DNA of 64,000 bases from JAGVSR01 sp964589785 (GCA_964589785.1 CAZPUQ010000005.1:215576-279575), one strand, 5' to 3'. Numbered from the stretch's first letter, positions 46,025 to 55,313 are shown. Notes: a model not told the origin generated them from the letters alone. Translations and numbers: made by a program.

Positions 46025-46615
46025 ATGACCGTTCGTCTCGACCCGGCCGCGCTCGCCCAGCTCTTCACCGAGGCGCGGACCCATAACGCCTGGCAGGCCA
46101 GGGACGTGCCCGAGGGCGTGCTGCGCGAGATCGTGGAGCTCATGCGCTGGGCGCCGACGAGTGCCAACTCCAGCCCGGCCCGCTTCGTATTCGTGAAGTC
46201 GGCGGACGCAAAGGCCACGCTGAAGCCCCTCCTGATGGAGGGCAATGTGGCGAAGACCATGGCCGCGCCTGTCACCGCGATCATCGGCTACGACTTGAAG
46301 TTCTATGATCACCTGCCGCGGCTTTTCCCGCACGCGGACGCGCGAAGCTGGTTTGCCGGCAACGAAGACTTCGCCAACGTGTCCGCCTTCCGCAACGGCT
46401 CGCTTCAAGGCGCCTATTTCATCCTGGCGGCGCGCGCTCTGGGGCTCGATTGCGGGCCCATGTCGGGGTTTGACAACGCCGGCGTGGACACCGCGTTCTT
46501 CGCCGGCACGAGCATCAAGTCGAACTTCCTCTGCAACCTCGGCTACGGCGATCCTGGTGGCCTTTATCCGCGCTCGCCGCGGTTCTCCTTCGATGACATC
46601 GCGCGCATCGCGTAA
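46025..46615 (+). CDS. Nitroreductase-family FMN oxidoreductase (RutE/malonic semialdehyde reductase-like)
   Basis: A 196-residue protein of the nitroreductase superfamily. The FMN-binding features are ARTHNAWQARDVPE, MRWAPTSANSSPARFVFV and GSLQGAYFILAARALGLDCGPMSGFD. This subgroup includes RutE, which reduces toxic malonic semialdehyde to 3-hydroxypropionate in pyrimidine catabolism. No other rut gene is near, so the substrate is only a suggestion. AAAGGA lies upstream of the ATG at 46025. It starts after the nfu terminator, so it should have its own promoter. Confidence 0.87.
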   Translation: MTVRLDPAALAQLFTEARTHNAWQARDVPEGVLREIVELMRWAPTSANSSPARFVFVKSADAKATLKPLLMEGNVAKTMAAPVTAIIGYDLKFYDHLPRLFPHADARSWFAGNEDFANVSAFRNGSLQGAYFILAARALGLDCGPMSGFDNAGVDTAFFAGTSIKSNFLCNLGYGDPGGLYPRSPRFSFDDIARIA

Positions 46616-46713
46616 GCCCGCGTGAGCCGCGCGCGGCTGGGCGGCGGGGCAGGCCGCTCGTGCCCCGTTTTGGGCTGGCGAACGGCCGCGAACCGCGTGT
46701 AGGCTGCCGCGCC

Positions 46714-47424
46714 ATGAACGTGCTCGGTCTCGATACGTGTTTCTCCGCGCTCAGCGTCGCCGTGGGCGTCGGCCTCGGCTCTGAGGCCGCACGTGTCCTT
46801 GCCCGCACCGAGCCGATGGTGACCGGCCACGCGGAGCGCATGATGCCGCTCATCGGCGACATCCTGGACGAGGCCGGCCTGGCGATCGAGTCGATCGATC
46901 GGATCGCGGTGACGGTCGGGCCCGGATCGTTCACCGGCACCCGCATCGGAATTGCGGCAGCGCGCGCGTTCCATCTCGCCCGCGGCATCGCCATCGTGCC
47001 GTTCACGAGCCTTGAGGCGATCGCACTGTCGCCTCAGATCGGCGACATCGGCCCCGACGAGGATCTCGCCATCGCCGTCGATGCGCACCGCGGCGAGGCC
47101 TATGTGCAGATGTTCGATGGCCGGACGCGGGACGCTGTCGGCCGCCCGTACATCGTGGCGATCGCGGATTGCGCAGAGTTCGGCCGGGGTCGGCCGTTCC
47201 TCGTCGCGGGAACGGCGGCCCTGGGCGACGCCGTCAACGCGGCGGGCGGCCAGGCACGGGTGCGGCCCGGCATGATCTTTCCCGACATGGCGCGGGCCGT
47301 CGTCGGCGCCGTGACGCGGGCACCGGCCTCGCAGCCGGTGGAACCGCTCTATCTGCGGCCGCCCGATGCCAAGCCGCAGGAGGGCAAGTCGCTCGCGAGG
47401 GCCCGGGCTGAGGCGAAGACATGA
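46714..47424 (+). CDS. tsaB: tRNA t6A threonylcarbamoyltransferase complex subunit TsaB
   Basis: A 236-residue actin-fold protein that pairs with TsaD in forming t6A37 on ANN-decoding tRNAs. Features are MNVLGLDTCFSALSVAV at the N-terminus, HAERMMPLIGDIL, and VTVGPGSFTGTRIGIAAARA. The start is the ATG at 46714, matching the family N-terminus; an upstream frame from 46660 is not supported. It overlaps rimI by 4 bases, the usual tsaB-rimI pair. Confidence 0.95.
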   Translation: MNVLGLDTCFSALSVAVGVGLGSEAARVLARTEPMVTGHAERMMPLIGDILDEAGLAIESIDRIAVTVGPGSFTGTRIGIAAARAFHLARGIAIVPFTSLEAIALSPQIGDIGPDEDLAIAVDAHRGEAYVQMFDGRTRDAVGRPYIVAIADCAEFGRGRPFLVAGTAALGDAVNAAGGQARVRPGMIFPDMARAVVGAVTRAPASQPVEPLYLRPPDAKPQEGKSLARARAEAKT

Positions 47425-47912
47425 GCGGTCCGGCGCTGATCGTCGACGGCAAGCGGGTGTCGCTGCTCTGGGCTGGCCCCGAGCGGGCGGCCGATATCGC
47501 CGCTCTCCACGCCCGGCTCTTCGATCCGGCCTGGGACGAAGCGAGCATCCGGCGCCTGCTCGACCATCCGGCCTCGACGTCGTTCGTCGCCACGCTCGGG
47601 GCTCCGACCGACGTCATCGGCTTCGTCATCGGCCAGATCGCGGCGGACGAAGCCGAGATTCTCTCGCTCGGAGTCGAGCAGGACCGGCAGCGGCTCGGCG
47701 TGGGCCGGCTTCTCGTCGAAGGACTGGCGCGCGCGGTGCGGCGTGCCGAGGTGCGCCGGGTGTTCCTCGAAGTCGCCGCCGACAACAGCGCGGCGCTGGC
47801 GCTCTACGGTAGCATGGGCTTCGAGCCGAACGGACGCCGCAAGGGCTATTACGCACGCTCCGGCGCTGCCGCCGTCGATGCCGTGACGATGTCTCGGACG
47901 ACCGCTATATAG
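47421..47912 (+). CDS. rimI: Ribosomal protein alanine N-acetyltransferase RimI-like
   Basis: A 163-residue GNAT. The core is FVIGQIAADEAEILSLGV, the acetyl-CoA loop DRQRLGVGRLLVEGL, and the C-terminal VFLEVAADNSAALALYGSMGF, ending RKGYYAR, the RimI signature. E. coli RimI acetylates the N-terminus of ribosomal protein S18. The ATGA overlap with tsaB implies coupled translation. The acyltransferase follows after 5 bp. Confidence 0.93.
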   Translation: MSGPALIVDGKRVSLLWAGPERAADIAALHARLFDPAWDEASIRRLLDHPASTSFVATLGAPTDVIGFVIGQIAADEAEILSLGVEQDRQRLGVGRLLVEGLARAVRRAEVRRVFLEVAADNSAALALYGSMGFEPNGRRKGYYARSGAAAVDAVTMSRTTAI

Positions 47913-47917
47913 CCACC

Positions 47918-48793
47918 ATGGGACGACTTCGCGCCGCCGGCGTTCTCGCCGGGTTCATGGGGCTGACGCTGCCGTTGATGCCCGTGCAGGCCCTCCTCCT
48001 GCGCGTCTCCTCCAAAGCCGCCCGTCGCTTTCCGCATTGGTACCACCGCCGGGTGTGCCGCATTCTCGGAGTCCGTCTCCACATCGACGGCCAGGTTACG
48101 GCGGGCACGCCGACGCTCATCGTCTCCAACCATACGTCGTGGCTCGATATCCCCGTGCTGTCGGCGGTCGCGCCCGTCTCCTTCGTGGCCAAGAGGGAGG
48201 TCGCCTCCTGGCCGTTCGTCTCGGCGCTGGCGCGGCTGCAGCGGACCGTGTTCGTCGACCGGGCCAAACGGGCGTCGGTCGTGGAGACGGCGGGGGAGAT
48301 GGCTGAGCGTCTGGCAGACGGGGACGCGCTCGTTCTTTTCGCCGAAGGGACGTCGACCGACGGCAACCGGGTGCTGCCCTTCAAATCGTCACTCTTCGCT
48401 GCGGCCATGCCCGGCGACGGCGGCGAGGGGCGCGCTCCTCCCGTCGTCGTCCAGACAGTGGCGATCGTCTATTCCCGTCTCCACGGCGTCCCCTTCAGCC
48501 GGGCGGACCGGCCGCTCGTCGGCTGGTATGGCGACATGGACATGCCGAGCCACGCCTGGGAGCTCCTGCAGGCGGGGCCGCTGGACGTAATCGTGCGCAT
48601 CGGCCCGCCGGTGCCGCTCGCCGATTTCGCCGATCGCAAGGAGCTCGCCGAGCGGACGGAGGCCGCCGTGCGCGAAGAGGTCGTCCGGACGCTGCGCGCG
48701 CGGTCCCCCGACGAGGCCATCGGGACGGCAAAGCCCCCGCGTGCCATGGCCCGGAGTCCCGTGCGGCGCGCCACGTCCGACAAATGGCGGTGA
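47918..48793 (+). CDS. 1-acylglycerol-3-phosphate O-acyltransferase family protein (PlsC-like, possible OlsA)
   Basis: A 291-residue membrane acyltransferase. A hydrophobic N-terminal helix (about 8-28) precedes the HX4D active site NHTSWLD and the substrate motif FAEGTST. The C-terminal ~40 residues are basic. It could make phosphatidic acid. From memory, however, the gene in this tsaB-rimI/miaB neighbourhood in Sinorhizobium is olsA, which acylates lyso-ornithine lipid. With an OlsB-like gene at 14562-15557, OlsA is a reasonable alternative. It lies 5 bp after rimI, in the same operon. Confidence 0.9.
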   Translation: MGRLRAAGVLAGFMGLTLPLMPVQALLLRVSSKAARRFPHWYHRRVCRILGVRLHIDGQVTAGTPTLIVSNHTSWLDIPVLSAVAPVSFVAKREVASWPFVSALARLQRTVFVDRAKRASVVETAGEMAERLADGDALVLFAEGTSTDGNRVLPFKSSLFAAAMPGDGGEGRAPPVVVQTVAIVYSRLHGVPFSRADRPLVGWYGDMDMPSHAWELLQAGPLDVIVRIGPPVPLADFADRKELAERTEAAVREEVVRTLRARSPDEAIGTAKPPRAMARSPVRRATSDKWR

Positions 48794-48922
48794 GTGATTT
48801 AACCCGTCGCAGCCGCAGCCCTCGACAGCCGGCCGCAAAAATGCTGCACTGCAAACGTGCGTCGCGCCGACGTGTCGCGACCACAGCCCCGGCCCGACCC
48901 CTTAAGGGCTTCGGAGGGCTTT

Positions 48923-48949
48923 GGGATAGGCTCACCTGAACTCTATCCC
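48923..48949. promoter_or_regulatory. Inverted repeat upstream of miaB
   Basis: GGGATAG (48923-48929) and CTATCCC (48943-48949) form perfect 7-bp arms around 13 bases, ending 24 bases before the miaB ATG. It could be an operator or an mRNA hairpin near the ribosome-binding site. Confidence 0.35.
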
Positions 48950-48973
48950 CCACCACGCCGGAGACCGGTCTCG

Positions 48974-50344
48974 ATGACGGCCGACACCGCCCGCAAGAAA
49001 GTCTTTATCAAGACGTTCGGTTGCCAGATGAACGTCTATGATAGCGAGCGCATGGCCGAGGCGCTGTCGGCCGCCGGCTATGCGGAGACGACCGAGGTCG
49101 AGGACGCCGACCTCGTCGTGCTCAACACCTGCCATATCCGCGAGAAGGCCGCCGAGAAGGTCTATTCCGATCTTGGCCGCATCCGCGCCGTGCGCGAGGA
49201 GCGGCGGCGCGCGGGCAAGGACACCCTCGTCACGGTCGCGGGCTGCGTGGCGCAGGCGGAGGGCGTCGAGATCTCGCGTCGCGCGCCGGTCGTCGATCTC
49301 GTCGTCGGTCCGCAGAGCTATCATCTCCTGCCTGAGCTCGTGCGCAAGTCGCGCGAGACGGGCCAGTGCATCGTCGAGACGGCCTTTCCGGACAGCGAGA
49401 AGTTCGAGCATCTGACGCCCAAGCGTCAGGTCCGCTCGGCCACGGCGTTCCTGACCATCCAGGAAGGGTGCGACAAGTTCTGCACGTTCTGCGTCGTCCC
49501 CTATACGCGCGGCATGGAGTATTGCCGCTCGGTCGCGGAGGTGGAAAGGGAGGCGCGGACGCTGGTGGAGCAGGGCGTGCGCGAGCTGACGCTGCTCGGC
49601 CAGAACGTGAATGCCTACCACGGACTGGCCGAGACGGGTGCGGAGACGACGATCGCCGGCCTCATCCGGCGCCTCGCGCGCATCGACGGCCTGGAGCGCA
49701 TCCGCTACACGACCAGCCATCCGCGCAACATGGACGACGATCTCATCGCCGCCCATGCCGAGGAGGAGAAGCTGATGCCCTACCTGCACCTCCCGGTGCA
49801 GTCGGGCTCGAACCGCATCCTCGCCGCCATGAACCGAAAGCATACGGCGGAGGAGTATTATCGCCTGGTGGAGCGCATCCGGCAGGCGCGGCCGGATATC
49901 GCCCTGTCGACGGATATGATCGTCGGCTTCCCGGGCGAGACGGACCATGATTTCGAGGCGAGCCTCGACCTCGTGAAAGCGGTCGGCTTCGCGCAATCGT
50001 TCTCGTTCAAGTACTCCTCCCGCCCCGGCACGCCGGCGGCCAACATGGAGGATCAGGTTCCCGACGGCCTCAAGTCCGAGCGCCTGGCGCGCCTGCAATT
50101 CCTGCTGACGAACCAGCAGGAGCGGTTCAACGCCGATACGGTCGGCCGGACCGTGCCCGTGCTCTTCGAGCGCGCGGCGCGCAACGAGGGCTATCTCGTT
50201 GGCCGATCGCCCTATTTGCAGCTCGTCCAGGCCAGGGCGGATGCCGATCTGCTGGGCCAGATCTTCCCGGTTGCCATCAGCGGGCACGGTCCGGGCAGCC
50301 TGTCCGGCGTCGTTGCGGCTGAGGTCCTGGGTTGTGGTGGGTAG
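48974..50344 (+). CDS. miaB: tRNA-2-methylthio-N6-isopentenyladenosine synthase MiaB
   Basis: A radical-SAM methylthiotransferase that adds the 2-methylthio group to i6A37 of tRNA. It has 456 residues. The N-terminal UPF0004 domain holds auxiliary-cluster cysteines (FGCQMNVYDSERM with Cys17, NTCHIREKA, VAGCVAQ). The radical-SAM motif is CDKFCTFC (Cys166, Cys170, Cys173). A C-terminal TRAM domain (about 390-450) binds RNA. The start is the ATG at 48974, after CCGGAGA; the frame from 48857 lacks family residues. Confidence 0.97.
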   Translation: MTADTARKKVFIKTFGCQMNVYDSERMAEALSAAGYAETTEVEDADLVVLNTCHIREKAAEKVYSDLGRIRAVREERRRAGKDTLVTVAGCVAQAEGVEISRRAPVVDLVVGPQSYHLLPELVRKSRETGQCIVETAFPDSEKFEHLTPKRQVRSATAFLTIQEGCDKFCTFCVVPYTRGMEYCRSVAEVEREARTLVEQGVRELTLLGQNVNAYHGLAETGAETTIAGLIRRLARIDGLERIRYTTSHPRNMDDDLIAAHAEEEKLMPYLHLPVQSGSNRILAAMNRKHTAEEYYRLVERIRQARPDIALSTDMIVGFPGETDHDFEASLDLVKAVGFAQSFSFKYSSRPGTPAANMEDQVPDGLKSERLARLQFLLTNQQERFNADTVGRTVPVLFERAARNEGYLVGRSPYLQLVQARADADLLGQIFPVAISGHGPGSLSGVVAAEVLGCGG

Positions 50345-50440
50345 CGCGCAGCGGTTCTTTGCTTCGCCGCCGCCCGGCCCTATGATGCCCCCACGGACCC
50401 AACCGGAGAATCGGCTGCCGGAGGCCGCAGGAGATCATAG

Positions 50441-51454
50441 TTGACCGGATATCGCGGGCCATCCGTGCCGGGCGCCCCACGCGCGTCCAGAACGCAGGCC
50501 GCCGAGGCGCGCCTCGTCATCCCCTTCGAGGACAACAGGGCGCTCACACGGGCGCTGGGCGAGTACGACGCGCATCTGGCTTTGCTCGAAGACCGCCTCG
50601 GCATCGAGGCGCACCCCCACGGCAATGTGGTGATCCTCAAGGGACCCGAGCCGGCCTGCGTGCTGGCCCGCGGTGTTCTGGAGGATGTCTACAAGCGGGC
50701 GCTCAAGGGCGAGACGATCAGCGCCGGCGATTTCGAGGGCCTGATCCGCCATGCGCGCCAGGAGACAGCCTCGCCCGCGGGCGACGGCCAGGCGCAGATC
50801 TCCACCCGCCGCCGCGTCGTCAAGGCGCGCACGCCCGCCCAGAGTCTCTACATCCGTGCGCTGGAGAAGGTCGATCTGGTGTTCGGCATTGGCCCGGCCG
50901 GCACGGGCAAGACCTATCTGGCGGTCGCCTATGCCGCCCAGTGCCTTGAGCGCGGCATCGTCGAGCGCATCATCCTGTCCCGCCCGGCCGTCGAGGCGGG
51001 CGAGCGGCTCGGCTTCCTGCCCGGCGACATGCGCGAGAAGGTCGATCCCTATCTGCGGCCGCTCTACGATGCGCTCGACGATGTACTGCCTCCCGACAAG
51101 GTGGAGAAGGACATCGAATCCGGCGTCATCGAGATCGCGCCGCTGGCGTTCATGCGCGGCCGCACGCTCGCCAATGCCTTCGTCATCCTCGACGAGGCGC
51201 AGAACACGACGCCGATGCAGATGAAGATGTTCCTGACGCGGCTCGGCGAGAACTCGAAAATGGTCGTCACCGGCGACCCCTCGCAGATCGACCTGCCCCC
51301 CGGCATCAAGTCGGGGCTCGACGAGGCGGTCGGCCTGCTGGCGGGCGTGCCCGGCATCGAGGCCGTCCGCTTCTCGCAGATGGACGTCGTCCGCCGCGAT
51401 CTCGTTGCCCGCATCGTCGAGGCTTACGATCGCGCCATGGGCCCGAAGCCCTGA
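50441..51454 (+). CDS. phoH: PhoH-family ATPase
   Basis: A 337-residue PhoH-like protein. A short N-terminal KH-like region (about 20-95) precedes the P-loop ATPase domain with Walker A GPAGTGKT (151-158) and Walker B AFVILDEAQNTT. The conserved TGDPSQIDLP lies further on. Homologues are implicated in RNA metabolism together with YbeY, encoded next. The start is TTG 50441, placed about 8 bases behind GCAGGAGA. Its stop overlaps the ybeY start by one base (TGATG). Confidence 0.95.
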   Translation: MTGYRGPSVPGAPRASRTQAAEARLVIPFEDNRALTRALGEYDAHLALLEDRLGIEAHPHGNVVILKGPEPACVLARGVLEDVYKRALKGETISAGDFEGLIRHARQETASPAGDGQAQISTRRRVVKARTPAQSLYIRALEKVDLVFGIGPAGTGKTYLAVAYAAQCLERGIVERIILSRPAVEAGERLGFLPGDMREKVDPYLRPLYDALDDVLPPDKVEKDIESGVIEIAPLAFMRGRTLANAFVILDEAQNTTPMQMKMFLTRLGENSKMVVTGDPSQIDLPPGIKSGLDEAVGLLAGVPGIEAVRFSQMDVVRRDLVARIVEAYDRAMGPKP

Positions 51455-51990
51455 TGCCCTCCTCCGACCCAGCCTCGCGAAGTTGCGCGCCGCAGGGCGC
51501 GGTACGAGCTTGGCTCAACGTGGACGTCGTATGCGAGGACGAAGCCTGGCCTGACGCGGCGTGGACGGAATCCATGATCCGGCAGGCCGCGGATGCGCTT
51601 GCCACGCACGGCGCTTTTGTCGGCCGCGAGCCGAGCGAGGCGTGCATCGCGCTGTCGAGCGACGCGCACGTGCAGCGGCTCAACGCCGGCTACCGCGGCC
51701 AGGACAAGCCGACCAACGTGCTCTCGTTTCCCGCTCCGGATAGCCCGGTACCGCAGGCCGTCCGCTTCCTCGGCGACGTCGTGCTCGCACGTGAGACGGT
51801 GGCGCGCGAAGCCGGCGAGCGCGGCATCCCGATGGTCGACCATGTGCGCCACCTCGCGGTCCACGGGCTCCTGCACCTTCTCGGATACGATCACGACAGC
51901 GAGGACGACGCGGTCCGGATGGAGCGCCTCGAAACGGACATTCTCGCCGGGCTCGGCATCGCCGATCCCTACGGCGACCGCGACGCATGA
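51454..51990 (+). CDS. ybeY: Endoribonuclease / rRNA maturation factor YbeY
   Basis: A 178-residue metallo-endoribonuclease acting in 16S rRNA 3'-end processing and ribosome quality control. The zinc-binding motif is HGLLHLLGYDH with His137, His141 and His147. The upstream DKPTNVLSFP and LGDVVLA stretches are conserved. Translation is coupled to phoH by the TGATG overlap. Confidence 0.96.
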   Translation: MPSSDPASRSCAPQGAVRAWLNVDVVCEDEAWPDAAWTESMIRQAADALATHGAFVGREPSEACIALSSDAHVQRLNAGYRGQDKPTNVLSFPAPDSPVPQAVRFLGDVVLARETVAREAGERGIPMVDHVRHLAVHGLLHLLGYDHDSEDDAVRMERLETDILAGLGIADPYGDRDA

Positions 51991-52021
51991 CCCTACAACG
52001 ACCGTTGAGCCACCGATTTCG

Positions 52022-53104
52022 ATGACCATGACCACCGACGACAAGGCAGCCAGGCCATTATCCGGCGATCCCACGGCCGAGGACCGCAAAGTCTCCGCGC
52101 CGTACGCGTGGCTTTCGGCCCTGCTGACGCGCCTTGGCCTGCAGGCCGGCCCGACGCTGCGCGATACGCTCGAGGACGCGCTGAAGGCCGGCGGCGATTC
52201 CGGGCAGAATTTCTCCGCCGAGGAGCGTGAGATGCTGATCCGCCTGCTCCGCTTCGGCGCGAGCCGCGTGGACGACATCATGGTGCCGCGCGCCGACATC
52301 ATCGCCGTTGAGGAAAGCGAGCCGATCGGCGAAGTCGTGCATCTCTTCGAGGAGGCCGGCATCTCGCGCATCCCGATCTATCACGAGACGCTCGACGATC
52401 CGCGCGGAATGATCCACATCAAGGACCTCTTCCGCTGGCTCGCGGCCGAGGCGGCGGGCCGGCCGTTCGTCGAGCCGCGCCTCAAGGGCGAAGGCCGTGC
52501 CGCGGCGCTGAAGGCGGCGGCGGAAACTCAGGATGGCGAGCCGGGCGAGCGCCGTCATGACCTGACGCTCATCGACCTGAGACGCCCCATCTCGGCGGCG
52601 AAGATCCGCCGCCCGGTGCTCTATGTGCCGCCCTCGATGCCGGCCATGAGCCTGCTCATCCGCATGCAGACCTCGCGTGTGCACATGGCGCTCGTCGTCG
52701 ACGAGTACGGCGGCACGGATGGCCTCGTGACGATCGAGGATCTCGTGGAGCAGATCGTTGGCGACATCGAGGACGAGCACGACGAGGCCGAGGCCGAGCA
52801 TGTCGTGGACGATCCCAAGCTTGGTCTGCTCGCATCGGGGCGCACTCCGGTGCGGGAGCTCGAGGAGCTCTTCGCCGTGAAGCTGCTGACCGCCGACGAG
52901 GAGGAGGACATCGACACGCTGGGGGGGCTGGTGTTCCAGATCGTCGGCCGGGTGCCGACGCGCGGCGAGGTGATCCGCCACGCCTCCGGCCTCGAGTTCG
53001 AGATCCTGGAGGCGGACCCGCGGCGCGTGAAGCGTCTCAGGATCCATCGGCCCAAAGCGGCCTCCGCGCCGGCCTCCGAGGCGGGAGCAGCGGGGACGTC
53101 GTGA
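52022..53104 (+). CDS. corC: CBS-domain protein, CorC/TlyC (hemolysin-like) family
   Basis: A 360-residue cytoplasmic protein. An N-terminal helical part contains RLLRFGASRVDDIMVPRADI. Two CBS domains follow, split by a ~40-residue charged insertion (about 165-195: LKGEGRAAALKAA...). The C-terminal CorC/HlyC domain (about 275-350) has EDIDTLGGLVFQIVGRVPTRGE. The family is tied to magnesium/cobalt homeostasis. Its position before lnt is conserved across Proteobacteria. The stop overlaps the lnt GTG start by 4 bases. Confidence 0.93.
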   Translation: MTMTTDDKAARPLSGDPTAEDRKVSAPYAWLSALLTRLGLQAGPTLRDTLEDALKAGGDSGQNFSAEEREMLIRLLRFGASRVDDIMVPRADIIAVEESEPIGEVVHLFEEAGISRIPIYHETLDDPRGMIHIKDLFRWLAAEAAGRPFVEPRLKGEGRAAALKAAAETQDGEPGERRHDLTLIDLRRPISAAKIRRPVLYVPPSMPAMSLLIRMQTSRVHMALVVDEYGGTDGLVTIEDLVEQIVGDIEDEHDEAEAEHVVDDPKLGLLASGRTPVRELEELFAVKLLTADEEEDIDTLGGLVFQIVGRVPTRGEVIRHASGLEFEILEADPRRVKRLRIHRPKAASAPASEAGAAGTS

Positions 53105-54759
53105 CCGCGCTGCCTGGCCTGAAGGCGCTTGCGCATCGCGTGCGCGCCGTCACGGGGTGGCGGCGGGCGGGCCTCGCCGTCGGAGCGGGTCTGGCGTCGG
53201 TGCTGGCGCTGGCGCCGTTCTTCGCCGTGCCCGTGCTGTTTCTCACGCTGCCTGTGCTCGTGTGGCTCATTTCGCCGGCCGAAAGCGGCAAGATCTCGCG
53301 CGACGCGCTGCGGCGCGCCTTCACGGGCGGCTGGCTGTTCGGCTTCGGCTACTTCTTCGCGGGCCTCTTCTGGGTCGGGGAAGCGTTCCTCGTCGAGGCG
53401 GAGATCTTCGGCTGGCTGCTGCCGTTCGCGGTGACGCTGCTGCCGGCGGGTCTGGCGCTCTTCTTCGGGGCCGCCGCCGCCGCGACGCGGGCGCTGTGGC
53501 GGCCGGGCGTCGCGGGGCTTCTCGTCATGGCGGTGGCCTTCGCCAGCACCGAATGGCTGCGCGGGCATATCCTCACGGGCTTTCCCTGGAACGTGCTCGG
53601 CTATGCGCTGACACCGCCCGGCGTGCTGATGCAGGCGGCGGGTCTGATCGGCATCTATGGGCTGACGCTGTGGACCGTGCTCGTGTTCACCGCGCCCCTC
53701 GTGCTCGCCGCCGAAGCGGATGATGCGGCCTCCCTGCCGCGTGCGCTGGCGCCGGGCGCCGCCCTCGCGCTCCTCCCGCTCGCCGCTTCGGCGCTCTATG
53801 GCTGGGTCGTGCTGGCAGGCGCTCCGCCCCCGGCCGGCGACGGGCCGCGCGTGCGCATCGTGCAGCCGAGCGTGCCGCAGCGCGAGAAGTGGTTGCCTGA
53901 GAAGCAGGGCGAGATCTTTCAGCTCCATCTCGATCTCACGCGCCGGAACCCTGCCGGCCTCGAGGACAATCTTGCGGGCCTGGCGCTCGTCGTGTGGCCG
54001 GAGGCGGCGATGCCGTTCCGTCCGCTCGAGCATCCCGAGGCGCTGCGCGCCATCGGCGAGCTTCTGCCGCCAGGCGGGCCCGTGCTGCTCTCAGGCGGTT
54101 TGCGCGTCGAGCCTGTGGGGGACGCGGCAGCCGGGCAACCGCGCGTCGCCTTCAACAGCCTCATCGCGTTCAGCGGCGGCGAGGTCGTGGGACTCTACGA
54201 CAAGATCCACCTGGTGCCTTTCGGCGAATACCTGCCCTTCCAGCCGGTGCTGGAGGCGATCGGCTTGCAGCAGTTGACGAAGTTGCGCGGCGGGTTTGCC
54301 GCCGGGCCCCGGCCGCGGCCGATACTGACTCTGCCGGGTCTGCCGCCGATCATGGGTCTCGTCTGCTACGAGGCGATCTTTCCGGGCGCCGTCGTGCAGG
54401 GTGCGGAACGGCCGGGCCTCCTCGTCAACGTCACGAACGACGGCTGGTTCGGCAACACCACCGGCCCGCGCCAGCATCTGCATCAGGCCCGTGTCCGCGC
54501 GGTGGAGGAGGGACTGCCGATCATCCGTGCCGCCAACAACGGCATCTCGGCTCAGATCGACGGGTTTGGCCGGCTGTCGGGCACGCTCGCTCTCAACGAG
54601 CGCGGCGTGCTCGATGCCGTCATTCCGTCCGCACGCGCCCCTCCGCCCTACGCGGAATGGGGCGATGGCCTGTTCATGGTAAATGCTCTGGCCTTTATCA
54701 TAATCGCGGGGTCTCTGAGCGGACGCCGATCCAAGCAAGCGGACCGACCCGCAGGTTGA
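53101..54759 (+). CDS. lnt: Apolipoprotein N-acyltransferase Lnt
   Basis: Adds the third acyl chain to outer-membrane lipoproteins. It has 552 residues. About seven N-terminal transmembrane helices (1-220) precede the periplasmic nitrilase domain with the catalytic triad Glu301 (WPEAAMPF), Lys368 (LYDKIHLVPFGEYLPF) and Cys422 (GLVCYEAIFPG). A C-terminal anchoring helix (about 520-540) follows. The start is GTG 53101, overlapping the corC stop. Lipoprotein substrates in this window include LemA and the first L,D-transpeptidase. Confidence 0.96.
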   Translation: MTALPGLKALAHRVRAVTGWRRAGLAVGAGLASVLALAPFFAVPVLFLTLPVLVWLISPAESGKISRDALRRAFTGGWLFGFGYFFAGLFWVGEAFLVEAEIFGWLLPFAVTLLPAGLALFFGAAAAATRALWRPGVAGLLVMAVAFASTEWLRGHILTGFPWNVLGYALTPPGVLMQAAGLIGIYGLTLWTVLVFTAPLVLAAEADDAASLPRALAPGAALALLPLAASALYGWVVLAGAPPPAGDGPRVRIVQPSVPQREKWLPEKQGEIFQLHLDLTRRNPAGLEDNLAGLALVVWPEAAMPFRPLEHPEALRAIGELLPPGGPVLLSGGLRVEPVGDAAAGQPRVAFNSLIAFSGGEVVGLYDKIHLVPFGEYLPFQPVLEAIGLQQLTKLRGGFAAGPRPRPILTLPGLPPIMGLVCYEAIFPGAVVQGAERPGLLVNVTNDGWFGNTTGPRQHLHQARVRAVEEGLPIIRAANNGISAQIDGFGRLSGTLALNERGVLDAVIPSARAPPPYAEWGDGLFMVNALAFIIIAGSLSGRRSKQADRPAG

Positions 54760-54830
54760 CGGGCGGGGTTCCCACACGTAGGAATTGCCACCACCGGCGG
54801 GGATGCCTGGTTTCCTTGGGATCGAACACC

Positions 54831-55313
54831 GTGTCCGAGAAGGCGAGCGAGGAGATCCTGGTCGAGGAGAGCGAAGAGCGCGGCAATTCACGTCGGGCCA
54901 ATCCCATCGACCGGCACGTCGGCGAGCGCGTCCGCATGCGTCGCATGCTGCTCGGCATGAGCCAGGAACGTCTCGGCGAGCAGCTCGGCCTCACCTTCCA
55001 GCAAGTGCAGAAGTATGAGAAGGGCGTCAATCGAATCGGCGCGAGCCGCCTGTTCGACCTCGCCCAGGTGCTCGCCGTGCCGATCCAGTTCTTCTACGAG
55101 AACATGCCCGCGTCGATGGCGGGCGGCGCCATCCCGCCCGGGTTCGCGGACCGGCCGGAGGACGCCTATGTTACCGATTTCCTGTCCAGCCGCGACAGCG
55201 TCGAGTTGAACAAGGCATTTGCCCGCATCGAGGACCCCAGGGTCCGCCGTTCCATCGTCGACATGGTGCGCGCGATCGCGGGAGGGGAGGCCGATCCGTC
55301 CGGGTCGGACTAA
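54831..55313 (+). CDS. XRE-family helix-turn-helix transcriptional regulator
   Basis: A 160-residue regulator. The HTH_3 domain (about 25-85) reads HVGERVRMRRMLLGMSQERLG then FQQVQKYEKGVNRIGASRLFDLAQVLAVP. The C-terminal half is acidic, with DFLSSRDSVELNKAFARIEDPRVRRSIVDMVRAI. This type is common next to metK in Hyphomicrobiales; its targets are not known to me. The start is GTG 54831, though no strong ribosome-binding site precedes it, so a start inside (for example near residue 20) is possible. Confidence 0.9.
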   Translation: MSEKASEEILVEESEERGNSRRANPIDRHVGERVRMRRMLLGMSQERLGEQLGLTFQQVQKYEKGVNRIGASRLFDLAQVLAVPIQFFYENMPASMAGGAIPPGFADRPEDAYVTDFLSSRDSVELNKAFARIEDPRVRRSIVDMVRAIAGGEADPSGSD

